Assembly: GCF_003350345.1 (NCBI RefSeq)
Contig: NZ_QNVJ01000064.1
Span: 62,001-126,000 of the forward strand
Source of the DNA: Alkalilacustris brevis
Lineage (GTDB): Bacteria; Pseudomonadota; Alphaproteobacteria; Rhodobacterales; Rhodobacteraceae
Direction of reading: 5' to 3'
Length of the DNA: 64,000 bases
How positions within the stretch are numbered: position 1 is the stretch's first letter; each line of letters opens with the position of its first letter. Made by a program: the position numbers and the translations under genes. Shown one piece after another: positions 55,922 to 64,000 of the stretch. The notes beneath the pieces are model-generated. The model was not told the DNA's origin and did no database searches. It saw only the letters and a list, made by a program, of their open reading frames with translations.

Positions 55922-56884
55922 CTACATCGCCAACCAGTAATAGAGCGGCAGCCCGAGCGTGATGTTGAATGGAAACGTCACGCCCAGCGCCAGCGTCAGG
56001 TAGACCCCCGATTCCGCATTCGGCAGCGCAAGCTGCATCGCCGCGGGCACCGCGATATAGGAGGCCGAGGCCGCCAGCACCAGAAACAGGAACAGCCCGC
56101 CCCCCGTCAGCCCGATTAATGACCCCAGGCCCAGCGCCACACCGGCCCCCGCAAGCGGCATCACCACCCCGAAGGCGAAAACACCGGGCGACAGCATGTG
56201 CCGGTTGACCAGCAGGCTGCGCCCGGCCGAGATCCCCATATCCAGCAGGAACAGGCACAACACCCCGGTGAACAAGTTGACGATGAACGGCTCGACCATC
56301 GCCATGCCCTGGCCGCTGGTGGTCAGTCCGATGGCGAAAGCTCCCAGCAGAAGCAGAACCGACCCGTTGGCCAGCAACTCGCGCCAGAAGCCCGCCGGGC
56401 GCGCCACATCGCTGCTGCCCCAGCGCGCCAGCCACAGCGCCGAAAGGATCGCGGGCACCTCCATCGCGGCGGCCACGGCGATCATGTAGCCCTCATAGGC
56501 GATGCCGGCGAGTTCCAGAATGCTGGTCGCGGTCACGAAAGTCACGATCGAGATCGACCCGTAATGCCCGGCGATCGCTGCCGCGTTCACCGTGTCGAGC
56601 CGTGTCATCCCCCGCAGAAGGGCGAAAGCCACGAAAGGCAACAGGAACGACAGCACCACCCCGGCCCCGAGCGTGACAAAGAGATCCTGGCGCACCCCGT
56701 GTTCGGCGACGCTGGCACCGCCCTTGAAGCCGATCGACAGCAGAAGATAGAGCGACATGAACTTCGCCGCCCCTGCCGGTATCGACAGGTCGCTGCGGAT
56801 GAACGCCGCCGTCAGCCCCAGAACGAAGAACAGGATCGTTGGCACCAGAAGGTTATCGGCGAGTGTGTTCAGGATCGTTTGCAT
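55922..56884 (-). CDS. SbtA-like sodium-dependent bicarbonate transporter family permease
   Basis: A 320-residue membrane protein of the SbtA/DUF897 family with about ten helices, beginning MQTILNTLADNLLVPTILFF and containing LSIGFKGGASVAEHG and AAIAGHYGSISIVTFVTAT, two symmetric motifs of this family. Cyanobacterial SbtA imports bicarbonate with Na+; the ligand here is not established. ATG 56884 has GGGAG five bases upstream (a second ATG at 56887 is closer). Divergent from an OxyR-like regulator 91 bp away that probably controls it. Confidence 0.8.
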   Translation of the reverse strand: MQTILNTLADNLLVPTILFFVLGLTAAFIRSDLSIPAGAAKFMSLYLLLSIGFKGGASVAEHGVRQDLFVTLGAGVVLSFLLPFVAFALLRGMTRLDTVNAAAIAGHYGSISIVTFVTATSILELAGIAYEGYMIAVAAAMEVPAILSALWLARWGSSDVARPAGFWRELLANGSVLLLLGAFAIGLTTSGQGMAMVEPFIVNLFTGVLCLFLLDMGISAGRSLLVNRHMLSPGVFAFGVVMPLAGAGVALGLGSLIGLTGGGLFLFLVLAASASYIAVPAAMQLALPNAESGVYLTLALGVTFPFNITLGLPLYYWLAM

Positions 56885-56960
56885 CATGGCTCCCATTGAT
56901 TGGTTCGGCGCCACATGCCGTGTCTCGCCCCATATTCCCAATACTTGTTTTCTTGTGCTT

Positions 56961-56979
56961 CCATAGTTATAGACTATGG
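56961..56979. promoter_or_regulatory. LysR/OxyR-type operator overlapping the regulator start
   Basis: A perfect inverted repeat, CCATAGT-N5-ACTATGG. Within it, ATAG-N7-CTAT (56963-56977) equals one half of the OxyR recognition pattern. It covers the ATG of the OxyR-like gene and lies 77-95 bp before the divergent permease start, so autorepression is likely. Confidence 0.6.
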
Positions 56980-57902
56980 ATATGCGGCCGACCCTGCGAC
57001 AGCTTGAATATATCGTCACCGTGGCCCGGCTGGGCCGGTTCGGGCTTGCGGCCGAGGCGCTCAATGTCAGCCAGCCGAGCCTTTCGGCCCAGATCGCCGA
57101 GGCCGAGGCCGAACTTCGTGTGCGCCTCTTTCAGCGCAGCCGCGCAGGGGTCACGCCCACCGCAATGGGCAGCGAAGTGATCCGCCGCGCGCAACGCATC
57201 CTGCGCGAGGTCGAAGACCTGCGGGCGATCACCCGTGGCGACACCCCCTTCGGCGGGCGCCTCAGGCTGGGTGTTCTGCCCTCGATCGGCCCCTACCTGC
57301 TGCCGCGCATGGTAAGCCGCATCCACGAGGCGCACCCCGATCTTCGGCTGGTCGTGCGCGAGGAAAGCACCCAGAACCTTGAACAGGGGCTGAAATCCGG
57401 TCGGCTCGACATGATCATCTCAACCCCCGAGGATCACCCCAACACCCGCCAGGACCATCTGTTTACCGAAACACTCTGGGTTGCGGTTGCCCGCGACGAC
57501 CCCCTTGCATCCGAAAGCGGGCCGGTCGGCGCGGCGCAACTGAAAGATCGGGTATTCCTGACGCTGGACCGCGGGCACAGGCTGTCGCGGATCGTCTATG
57601 CGCTTTCCTCGCAATGCGGCGGAACGGTTTCGGATGAATACGAAGGCACCAGCCTCGACTCGATCCGGCTGATGGCGGCCTCGGGCGCCGGCATCGCGAT
57701 CCTGCCCGAACTCTATGCCCGCCAGCAGGCCGCGGTGGGCGCCGAAGTCGCCATTCGTCCGCTGCAAGTCTCGCATTCGACTCGCGACATCGCGCTGATT
57801 CAGCTGTTTCAGGATATTGCCGCGGCAGGCACCTCGCTGATTGCACGGGCGCTGCGGGACGAGGCCGCATCACGCGGCCTCATCACCGGGGCAAGCCCGT
57901 AA
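56976..57902 (+). CDS. OxyR-like LysR family regulator lacking the peroxidatic Cys
   Basis: A 308-residue LysR protein close to OxyR in its HTH (LRQLEYIVTVARLGRFGLAA, VSQPSLSAQI) and in the effector domain (LTLDRGHRLSRI; GTSLDSIRLMAASGAGIAIL). At the place of the OxyR peroxide-sensing Cys (GHC) it has Arg202 (GHR); the only cysteine is Cys214. So it cannot sense peroxide by the OxyR disulfide and more likely binds a small ligand. It is divergent from the SbtA-like permease with an ATAG-N7-CTAT palindrome in between. Confidence 0.85.
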   Translation: MDMRPTLRQLEYIVTVARLGRFGLAAEALNVSQPSLSAQIAEAEAELRVRLFQRSRAGVTPTAMGSEVIRRAQRILREVEDLRAITRGDTPFGGRLRLGVLPSIGPYLLPRMVSRIHEAHPDLRLVVREESTQNLEQGLKSGRLDMIISTPEDHPNTRQDHLFTETLWVAVARDDPLASESGPVGAAQLKDRVFLTLDRGHRLSRIVYALSSQCGGTVSDEYEGTSLDSIRLMAASGAGIAILPELYARQQAAVGAEVAIRPLQVSHSTRDIALIQLFQDIAAAGTSLIARALRDEAASRGLITGASP

Positions 57903-57952
57903 ACTGCAGGGGCATGACCGCATGACGGCCCACACAAACGGAAACGAGGCAC

Positions 57953-58000
57953 ACAAGCGGCCGCCGACAAGAATTGAATGACGTCGGCACAGCCGCTTGT
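57953..58000. other. Nested stem-loop in the 57903-58312 intergenic region
   Basis: ACAAGCGGC (57953-57961) pairs with GCCGCTTGT (57992-58000); inside it GCCGAC (57963-57968) pairs with GTCGGC (57983-57988), leaving a 1x3 internal loop and a 14-nt apical loop. It starts 51 nt after the LysR stop. It could end the regulator transcript or be part of an RNA. The rest of this 410-bp gap before galU has no gene that can be supported. Confidence 0.5.
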
Positions 58001-58312
58001 CACAACGATCTCTGCAGAACGGTTCTCTTCACCACCCTGGTTTTCCACCCTGCCGGAAACCCGAGGCTGCTTGCCGCCACAAGACCGCAGCCACCGCCCG
58101 GCGACAACCTTGAAGCCTGCCAGCGACGCCTTTCCATTGGAGGTTGTCAGACTGCACCACGGCCAATACAACTTGGCCAAGGTTCCGCGCGAACTGCCGA
58201 CGGGGTGCCAGTTACGCCGCTTCAGGCAGACGGATACCGCAAGAATGCGGGCCGCCAAGCCATCGGTCTGCGCGCTGAAAATTTCATCAAGGGACAGAGG
58301 ACGCCCCAGATC

Positions 58313-59188
58313 ATGAAAATTCGCAAAGCCGTATTTCCCGTTGCCGGGCTGGGCACGCGCTTTTTGCCGGCCACCAAGGCGATGCCCAAGGAATTGCTGC
58401 CGATCATTGACAAGCCCATCATTCAATATGCCGTGGAAGAGGCCATCGCGGCCGGTATCACCGAACTGGTCTTCGTCACCGGCCGCACCAAGCGCGCGAT
58501 CGAAGATCACTTCGACGCCAACCCCGAACTTGAGCGCGCGCTGCGTGACAAGGGCAAGAACGATGTCGCCGAAATGGTGCGCAAGATCGTGCCGGAGGGG
58601 ATAACATGTATCTTCCTGCGCCAGCCCGAAGCCCTGGGCCTGGGGCACGCCGTATTATGCGCCGAGTCTGTCGTGGGGCGCGAACCCTTCGCCGTGCTCC
58701 TGGCCGATGACGTGATGCGTGGCGATCTGCCTACCGCGGCACTGGTGGCCGAATACGCGAAAGCCCCCGGAACCATCCTGAGTGTCATGGAAGTGGCCCC
58801 CCAGGACGCACAGAATTACGGCATCGTGCGTCCGGGCCCCAATGGCGAGGTGGCCGGGCTGGTGGAGAAACCCAAACCCGGCCGCGAGCCTTCGTGCCTG
58901 GCCTCGATCGGGCGCTATGTGCTGGAGCCGGAAATCTTCGACATCCTGCGCGCGCAGCCGCCCGGCCATGGAGGGGAAATCCAGCTTGCCGATGCGATCA
59001 ACAGCCGCGCGACGGCGGGAAATGTGCGCGCTGTAACCCTGACAGGCCAGCGCTATGATTGCGGCTCGAAGCTGGGGTATCTGGAGGCCATCGTCGATTT
59101 CGCCCTGCAGCATGATGAGTTCGGCGACCCGTTCGCCAAACTCATCGCACGGAAGGCACCCTGTTCTGGGGCCGAGGGCAAAGCCTGA
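58313..59188 (+). CDS. galU: UTP--glucose-1-phosphate uridylyltransferase
   Basis: A 291-residue nucleotidyltransferase making UDP-glucose from UTP and glucose 1-phosphate for surface polysaccharides. The N-terminal signature VFPVAGLGTRFLPATKAMPK and KELLPIIDKP are complete, as are LLADDVM (metal) and VEKPKP. ATG 58313 is chosen by the conserved N-terminus; the frame is open for over 100 codons upstream without family similarity. Single gene, convergent with the response-regulator gene. Confidence 0.95.
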   Translation: MKIRKAVFPVAGLGTRFLPATKAMPKELLPIIDKPIIQYAVEEAIAAGITELVFVTGRTKRAIEDHFDANPELERALRDKGKNDVAEMVRKIVPEGITCIFLRQPEALGLGHAVLCAESVVGREPFAVLLADDVMRGDLPTAALVAEYAKAPGTILSVMEVAPQDAQNYGIVRPGPNGEVAGLVEKPKPGREPSCLASIGRYVLEPEIFDILRAQPPGHGGEIQLADAINSRATAGNVRAVTLTGQRYDCGSKLGYLEAIVDFALQHDEFGDPFAKLIARKAPCSGAEGKA

Positions 59189-59224
59189 GCATCGGCCAGC
59201 CCGCCGCGACGACGCATATCGGCA

Positions 59225-60193
59225 TCAGCTGCGTGCCTGAACCGGCAACGACAGCATCAGCGCCACGAGGTCGGCCTGGCGGTGCGTGCCAGTTTTGCCG
59301 AAGATGTTGCGCATGTGGAAGGCCGTGGTCGTGGGCGACACATCAAGCTCGGACGAAACCTCGTCGGGGCGCAACCCCACCGCCAGATGCCGTGCGACAC
59401 GCGCCTCGGTGGGCGTAAGGCCGAACATCTCCTTGAGCGCGGTCGCGGCCAGTGGCCTGCGGCGGGACGGGTCGGTAAGATAGACCAGCACCGCAGGCGC
59501 CTCTTCGGCGTATCCCGGAGCGGCCGGGCAGGAGAACAGCAAGGCAAGGCAGGTTTTCTGCCCCTCACAGTTCAGCATGACCGACTGCACCTCTTCGCGC
59601 CCTTCCTGCGCCGCCAACAGCAGGCCGCGAACCGGCTCGGCCAGGGTCGCTTCGGCCTTCGTGCCTTGCGGCAACAGCTCCTCGGCGGTCGAGTTTGCAT
59701 GAATCAGGGACCCCGCGGAATCATAGGCCAGCACCCCGACCGAAAGATGGTCGAGCATATGCCGCCCGATACGCGCCACCGGCGCAGTTTGCTGCCGCGC
59801 GCGCGTGCTTTGACGCAGACGCGCCTCGATCGTCGAAAGCAGCAGGTCGTAGTCGATCGGCTTTATCAGGTAATCGTCGGCCCCCGCGCGTTTGCCCCGC
59901 ACCACCGCCTCGGGCATGGACAGGGCCGAAAGAAACACCAGCGGCACATGCGCCAGATGCGGAAACTCGCGCCGGAAGCGGGCCAGAACGCCGTAACCAT
60001 CAAGCCCCGGCATCATGATGTCACAAAGAATCAGATCCGGACGCAAGGTCGCCATGGCGGCGACAGCTTCGCTGCCGTCGGCCGCCTCGCAAACGCGATA
60101 TCCGGCCTCGCGCAATTCTTCGGCAATGTCGCGCCGAAGGCTGGGTTCGTCTTCGCAGCACAGGATGAGCGGAGCGCGTGTTTCCTCGTTCAT
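59225..60193 (-). CDS. Response regulator with receiver, PAS-like and LuxR HTH domains
   Basis: A 322-residue regulator. Receiver (1-~125) with Asp58 as phospho-acceptor (LILCDIMMPGLDG), acidic Glu14/Asp15 and Lys111. Residues ~145-235 resemble a PAS fold (LDHLSVGVLAYDSAGSLIHA). A LuxR-type HTH is at ~253-315 (LTPTEARVARHLAVGLRPDE). It overlaps the kinase gene by ATGA and is last in a three-gene operon, so it should be the output of the kinase upstream. A middle PAS domain between receiver and HTH is uncommon. Confidence 0.9.
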   Translation of the reverse strand: MNEETRAPLILCCEDEPSLRRDIAEELREAGYRVCEAADGSEAVAAMATLRPDLILCDIMMPGLDGYGVLARFRREFPHLAHVPLVFLSALSMPEAVVRGKRAGADDYLIKPIDYDLLLSTIEARLRQSTRARQQTAPVARIGRHMLDHLSVGVLAYDSAGSLIHANSTAEELLPQGTKAEATLAEPVRGLLLAAQEGREEVQSVMLNCEGQKTCLALLFSCPAAPGYAEEAPAVLVYLTDPSRRRPLAATALKEMFGLTPTEARVARHLAVGLRPDEVSSELDVSPTTTAFHMRNIFGKTGTHRQADLVALMLSLPVQARS

Positions 60194-61569
60194 TCATTTT
60201 CCTCCCGTAACGCAGCGCGCGGCAGCCAGAGCGTGAAGACCGATCCTTTGCCAACCCAGGTCTCCATGGTGACATCTCCGCCCTGCAAGCGCGCAAGATC
60301 ATGTGCAAGCGCCAGGCCCAGTCCTGTTCCGGTGCCGGTCTCGCTCCCCTGACCACGGTAATACCGTTCAAACACGCGTGGCTGATCTTCGGGGGCTATG
60401 CCGGCACCGCGATCCGTCACGGCAAGAGCGACCCGGTTGCCCTGCGCAAAGATGCGAAGCTCGACCGGGCTGTCTGCGGCGCTGTATTTCAGCGCGTTCG
60501 ACAACAGGTTGCCCAGAACATGCCCGACCAGAAGCGCATCACAGTCGGCGGCAAGCCCCGCTTCGCCCTCGGAAAGCGCGATCCGGCGGTCGGGGTGGCG
60601 CGCGCGCATCTCGTCAATGGCCTGCTGCGCCAGCGACCGCACGGGCTGGGCAACGGTATCGGCAACAAGCTGCCCGTTATCAAGCCGTCCGGCCAGCAAT
60701 GCGGCATCGACCAGCCGGGTCAGCCGCCCCACGGCGTCGCGCACCACCGCCTGCCGCTCGGCGATGTCGGCGGCGGTCACGGCCTTGCCCTTGCGGGCGA
60801 GCCGGTGCATGGCGCTGTCGATCAGGGTAAGCGGTGTGCGCATCTGGTGCGACACCATCGCCGCGAAATCCCGATACCAGGCCGAAGTGCCCCGCTCCTT
60901 CTCAAGCAGGGCGTGCAGGCGTTCGGCGCGCAGGGCCACCAGTTCGGCACGGTGCAGTTCGCGCTGATTGCGCAACAGGACCCACGACATGGCCAGCGCC
61001 CCGAGCAACGCGAATGCCACCGCAACGATTACCATGCGTTGCACCGCGCGATAATCGTCCAGGCGTTCCGATGCAGCGATCCACTCGGTGGTCATCACCT
61101 CGTTGGCGATGCGGTTGAGCAGGGGCTGCATGTCGACCCCCGCGCGGTAAAGGGCGGCGTGCTGTTCCGGCCCGTGGCCATGCATCTGGGGGTCGAGCGC
61201 CCGCATCCGGCTGGACATTTCGGCAATCTCGTCGGCATAGCCCAGCTTCTGCATATAGCGCTGCTGCGGCCCCTGCTGCAGCAGGTTCAGCCGTGCAAGC
61301 GTCATGTCGTAGCGGTGATCGACCGCCGCTTCGGTCTGGTCCGACGCGGCGGCCGCGGCCGTAAGCGACAGCGATTCCATCTGTGTCTGCGTCACGACCC
61401 AGAGCATGTTCTCGGTCGCCGCGATGCGCATGTCACGCTCGAGCGCCGAGGTCTGTGCAAGCGCGAATGCCAGCGGCCCGAGGCAGACCAGCAGAAGTGG
61501 CAGAAATGGCCCGTAAAGCGACAAGCGTGCCGGCCGGTCGGGCACGATGGGCATATCCGCGCTACTCAT
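60190..61569 (-). CDS. Membrane sensor histidine kinase
   Basis: A 459-residue kinase. Helices at ~19-40 and 178-199 enclose a ~135-residue periplasmic, mostly helical sensor part. HisKA follows with His241 (MVSHQMRTPLTLI), then a HATPase domain with N box GNLLSNALKYS, G1 DRGAGIAPE and G2 GTGTGLGLAL. Both start and stop overlap its neighbours by ATGA: the exported SUOX-fold protein upstream and the response regulator downstream. The exported protein probably acts on the kinase periplasmic domain. Confidence 0.9.
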   Translation of the reverse strand: MSSADMPIVPDRPARLSLYGPFLPLLLVCLGPLAFALAQTSALERDMRIAATENMLWVVTQTQMESLSLTAAAAASDQTEAAVDHRYDMTLARLNLLQQGPQQRYMQKLGYADEIAEMSSRMRALDPQMHGHGPEQHAALYRAGVDMQPLLNRIANEVMTTEWIAASERLDDYRAVQRMVIVAVAFALLGALAMSWVLLRNQRELHRAELVALRAERLHALLEKERGTSAWYRDFAAMVSHQMRTPLTLIDSAMHRLARKGKAVTAADIAERQAVVRDAVGRLTRLVDAALLAGRLDNGQLVADTVAQPVRSLAQQAIDEMRARHPDRRIALSEGEAGLAADCDALLVGHVLGNLLSNALKYSAADSPVELRIFAQGNRVALAVTDRGAGIAPEDQPRVFERYYRGQGSETGTGTGLGLALAHDLARLQGGDVTMETWVGKGSVFTLWLPRAALREENE

Positions 61570-62051
61570 CGGACGTCCAGCGCCTGCAATTGCCAGACCC
61601 AGCGCATGTCATAACGGATGTCATCCAGTTCGAGATGCGCATCGCGCGGATAAACGATCCATATCGGCCCCTTGTCGCGGGGGCTTAGCCGGGCGCCGTC
61701 CATCGACAGCGCACCGAGCACATCGAAACGTTCGAAATCTGCTATCGGAATTGCAATCTGGTATCCGTTGAGGGCCAGCGCCTCCACACTGTCCCCCGTG
61801 GCCCCGACCGCCGCCATCAGATCACGCATCAGAAAGCCCTCGAACTCTCGCACCCCGTCGGTAACACTGGTCGAAGTCTGCAAACTGTGTTGTTCGAAAG
61901 CTTCGAGTTCGGCACGGGTGAACCGAGCCGACTCTCCCTCGATCCTGCCGGTAATGGAAAGGATCACGCCCTCGGCCAGCGCGGGGCGCTCAGGGCAGAA
62001 AAGTGCAACCGCGAACCCGGTCATGGCCCCGGCGATCCTGCTGCGATTCAT
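61566..62051 (-). CDS. Exported SUOX-fold (molybdopterin-binding-like) protein without Cys
   Basis: A 161-residue protein with a signal peptide (1-~26, ending PALA). The mature part resembles the short oxidoreductase molybdopterin-binding fold: LSITGRIEGESARFTRAEL, HSLQTSTSVTDGVREFEGF and NGYQIAIPIADF. No cysteine exists in the mature protein, so the molybdenum-ligating Cys of real sulfite oxidases is missing. GGGGAG lies six bases before the ATG. It overlaps the kinase gene by ATGA and is likely a periplasmic sensing partner rather than an enzyme. Confidence 0.78.
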   Translation of the reverse strand: MNRSRIAGAMTGFAVALFCPERPALAEGVILSITGRIEGESARFTRAELEAFEQHSLQTSTSVTDGVREFEGFLMRDLMAAVGATGDSVEALALNGYQIAIPIADFERFDVLGALSMDGARLSPRDKGPIWIVYPRDAHLELDDIRYDMRWVWQLQALDVR

Positions 62052-62378
62052 GGTGAACTCCCCGGTTTTGAATGTCACGCCTGACTTGTAACAAGAAAAA
62101 CCAGAAACTTCTCAAATGTTCCAGCGTTTGCATCAGCCCGGTGCATTTACGGAACGCGTCGCGGCGCGGGACCGCACATGCCGCAGACGCGGTGTTTTTC
62201 AAGCAGGGAGAAAACAGCATATTCAGAAGCGCCGCGCTGCGCTCGGCAGAGCAGGGCGGAATCGATGCCTCCGATCCAGTGGGCCCCGCGGACCAGGGAC
62301 ACGCCCCGAACCGCCGGTTCACGGCGATCGGAATCATCAGGTGACATGCTACACGCTTGCCACTGCCCCCGCCCGGTT
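62052..62378. other. Intergenic region, promoter of the signalling operon
   Basis: 327 bp between the SUOX-fold gene and the end of the flgN-like gene. No gene can be supported. A small palindrome, GAACC-GCC-GGTTC, lies at 62308-62320. A promoter for the signalling operon must be here but no clear boxes were found. Confidence 0.35.
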
Positions 62379-62732
62379 TCAGGCGCGGCGCACCGTTTGC
62401 CCGCTTTCACTGCCAAGGGGCCGGCGCGCGCCGCGGCCGTCATAGGTTTGCAAGCTTTGCCCCCCAGCCCTTGCGTCGGCCAGCACCGCCAGCGCCGCGC
62501 GTATGCCTCCCATGACCGCAGATGTCAGGGCCGTGTTTCGCTCGGCCAGCGCGCGCAACCGGCTGACTTCGGGCGCGGGGAGCGGGAAGGCCGCCAGTGT
62601 ATCGGCGAGCCTTTCCTTGCGGGCCGCAATTCGGGACAGATCGGCGAACCGCCCGTCGCGCAGCGCCGCCGCTTCGTCGAGCAGAAGCTGCCTGATCGCA
62701 TCAACTGGGCTTGGCGGCTCACTCCGGGGCAT
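62379..62732 (-). CDS. FlgN-like flagellar chaperone
   Basis: A 117-residue, mostly helical protein (AIRQLLLDEAAALRDGRFAD; LSRIAARKERLADTL; LRALAERNTALTSAVMGGIR) of FlgN size and pattern. FlgN-type chaperones hold hook-associated proteins before export. The C-terminal tail (LQTYDGRGARRPL) is as in alphaproteobacterial members. Its start overlaps the flgJ-like gene by 14 bp, which supports a flagellar operon. Sequence similarity in this family is low, so the call rests partly on context. Confidence 0.65.
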   Translation of the reverse strand: MPRSEPPSPVDAIRQLLLDEAAALRDGRFADLSRIAARKERLADTLAAFPLPAPEVSRLRALAERNTALTSAVMGGIRAALAVLADARAGGQSLQTYDGRGARRPLGSESGQTVRRA

Positions 62733-63051
62733 GGTCGCGTTCCCCCAGGGCGCGAAACAGGGCCTCACTCAGGCCGATCCCCCCGCGCTGAACCAGTGCT
62801 TCGGCATGGGTCGCGACAAGGAAGGAGGAGAAATGCTCCTCTCCCGCGCCGCCGCCAAAAGATTCGCGGGCAGCCCCGAACCCCGCACTTTGCAGCATCA
62901 CCGAAAGGAAGCTGGCCTCAAGCGCCGCAGCGGCGGCACGGCGCGCGGGGGCATCCCCCCCGCCGTGATGATCGCCCGATTCCGGCAGCGCCGGGTGCGC
63001 CCTGGCAGTGCGCGCCATCGGCGCGTTGAAGGAAAGTATCTGCTCAGCCAT
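62719..63051 (-). CDS. Rod-binding protein, FlgJ N-terminal-like
   Basis: A 110-residue protein with the rod-binding signature: LEASFLSVMLQSAGF, then FGGGAGEEHFSSFLVATHAE and RGGIGLSEALFRAL. This is the FlgJ N-terminal domain without the muramidase domain, as usual in alphaproteobacteria; it caps or guides rod assembly. ATG 63051 has GGAGG seven bases upstream. Divergent from fliK, overlapping flgN by 14 bp. Confidence 0.8.
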   Translation of the reverse strand: MAEQILSFNAPMARTARAHPALPESGDHHGGGDAPARRAAAAALEASFLSVMLQSAGFGAARESFGGGAGEEHFSSFLVATHAEALVQRGGIGLSEALFRALGERDHAPE

Positions 63052-63161
63052 CCGCATACCTCCAATTGAACGCATTTTTCCGAAGTCTGCGCCGGCAAGG
63101 TAAAGAAGCAGTAAGGAAACGGCGCCAAGGATGGGGCAGAACCGGCAGAACGCGTGGTGAA

Positions 63162-64000
63162 ATGCCCGACCTTGTTCCAACGACCCCTTCAGGCGCCCCT
63201 CCCACGATGCGCGGCAACCGTGGGGAGCCGCCCGCCGATGGGGAACACGCCCCGTTCGTGCGGATCCTGGACGCACCGGACGACGATGCGGGCGCGCCCC
63301 GCGCCCCGGCCATCGGCGGCACGACCGATGCAATGCGGCCCGCCGACAGTGCGCCCTCGCTGCCAGCCTGGGCAGGCGCGGCACGGGGCACAGTGGAAGC
63401 AGGTGCTGCACTGCCCGCCCGCCAGAACCCTGCCCCGCGGCCTGGCAGCGCCATCATGGAAACCGATTCGGCAAACTCCCCGGTTGCACGCAATACGCGG
63501 CCCATCGGACAGGCGGGGCTAACTGCGCTGGCTGAGGGCGCCGGCCTTCCGCCCCCTTCCGCGCGCGATACCGCCGCCACGGCAGACCCCCTGTCACGAC
63601 GCGACGGGGCAACATCCCGTCCGGGCAAGATGGCGGAGCAACCGCTCTCCCCTCGCAGCGGCGACGGCCCTCGCTCAACGCGGGAGACGGGCGCGGCGGC
63701 CGAGGCTGCGCAATCAGGGTCTGCCGGGCGGGTAGCCCCCCCCATTGGAGGCAACGGGCACATGCCACTGCCCCGGCAGGCGGCGCGGCCAGACGCGGCG
63801 CCCCGCGGGCCCAAGGCCGCAGCCCCGCAGGCCGCCGCGCTGCAGGCAAGCCCGGATAGCGCGGCAGCGGCCTCTCTCACCCGATCCGATCCTGCAGCAC
63901 CCACGCGTGCAGACCGGGCGAAACACGCGCGGGGGCCGGCACCGCACACCCCCATCGCCGGCAAGGCACCTGCGTCCCACTTGCCTGCGGGCAACGCGGA
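63162..64000 (+). CDS. fliK: Probable flagellar hook-length control protein FliK, partial (N-terminus)
   Basis: An open frame from ATG 63162 to the window end, 279 codons without stop. It is rich in Ala, Pro, Gly and Arg with few hydrophobic clusters (MPDLVPTTPSGAPPTMRGNR), the low-complexity type of N-terminus seen in FliK, which measures hook length. The conserved C-terminal domain is beyond the window, so the name rests on composition and on the divergent flgJ and flgN-like genes. The 110-bp gap should hold both flagellar promoters. Confidence 0.6.
   Translation, partial: MPDLVPTTPSGAPPTMRGNRGEPPADGEHAPFVRILDAPDDDAGAPRAPAIGGTTDAMRPADSAPSLPAWAGAARGTVEAGAALPARQNPAPRPGSAIMETDSANSPVARNTRPIGQAGLTALAEGAGLPPPSARDTAATADPLSRRDGATSRPGKMAEQPLSPRSGDGPRSTRETGAAAEAAQSGSAGRVAPPIGGNGHMPLPRQAARPDAAPRGPKAAAPQAAALQASPDSAAAASLTRSDPAAPTRADRAKHARGPAPHTPIAGKAPASHLPAGNA

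Noticed and set aside
57974-58312. A 113-codon N-terminal extension of galU
   Set aside because: The conserved GalU start is at 58313; the extension has no similarity and includes part of the stem-loop element.
63044-63994. A 316-codon minus-strand frame opposite the fliK-like gene
   Set aside because: It overlaps the start of the flgJ-like gene on the same strand and has no motif; the plus-strand frame is open to the window end and fits the flagellar context.

Overview
The window reads as chromosomal DNA of an alphaproteobacterium, most likely Rhodobacteraceae (Roseobacter group). The basis is high GC content, many solute-binding-protein transporters (one TRAP and two tripartite tricarboxylate systems), a cytoplasmic SoeABC-type sulfite dehydrogenase, and the character of the housekeeping genes (ahcY, leuB, dapF, mtaB, ftsK, galU, HU). 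Taxonomy is inferred from gene content only. No insertion sequence, integrase, CRISPR array or rRNA was seen.

1-23 kb is a catabolic region. A TRAP transporter (dctPQM) lies next to a quinate/shikimate-type dehydrogenase, which is divergent from a TetR regulator across a clear operator. Next comes an SDR - MmgE/PrpD - enoyl-CoA hydratase operon with a LysR regulator, a D-2-hydroxyacid dehydrogenase and a tctBAC transporter. A motif in front of both the LysR gene and tctB suggests one regulon. From 13.1 to 20.4 kb a tightly overlapping four-gene operon encodes an acyl-CoA dehydrogenase, two different NDP-forming acyl-CoA synthetases and a FadJ-like fusion. Upstream of it, a medium-chain-type AMP-forming acyl-CoA synthetase is separated from the operon by the C-terminal stub of a deleted thiolase. 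Together these look like import, activation and beta-oxidation of an unidentified (possibly alicyclic or branched) carboxylate. A decayed stretch with an orphan YgiT zinc-finger protein ends this part.

23-29 kb holds an ADP-ribosylglycohydrolase-family protein with an altered metal motif, an isolated murD, an HD hydrolase overlapping a GT8 glycosyltransferase, ahcY and a membrane protein.

29.6-39.3 kb holds a SulP anion transporter, a small XRE regulator, a second tctAB pair whose binding-protein gene is an internal-deletion pseudogene, and soeABC.

39.8-59.2 kb is mostly core: tRNA-Pro(CGG), a Na/Pi cotransporter, leuB, tRNA-Lys(TTT), dapF-mtaB, ade-amn purine salvage, HU, an EamA transporter, a ubiH-type hydroxylase, a dapC-type aminotransferase, ftsK, an SbtA-like permease divergent from an OxyR-like regulator, and galU.

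59.2-64 kb has a three-gene overlapping signalling operon (exported SUOX-fold protein, histidine kinase, LuxR-type response regulator), then the edge of a flagellar cluster: flgN-like and flgJ-like genes divergent from a fliK-like gene that runs off the window.
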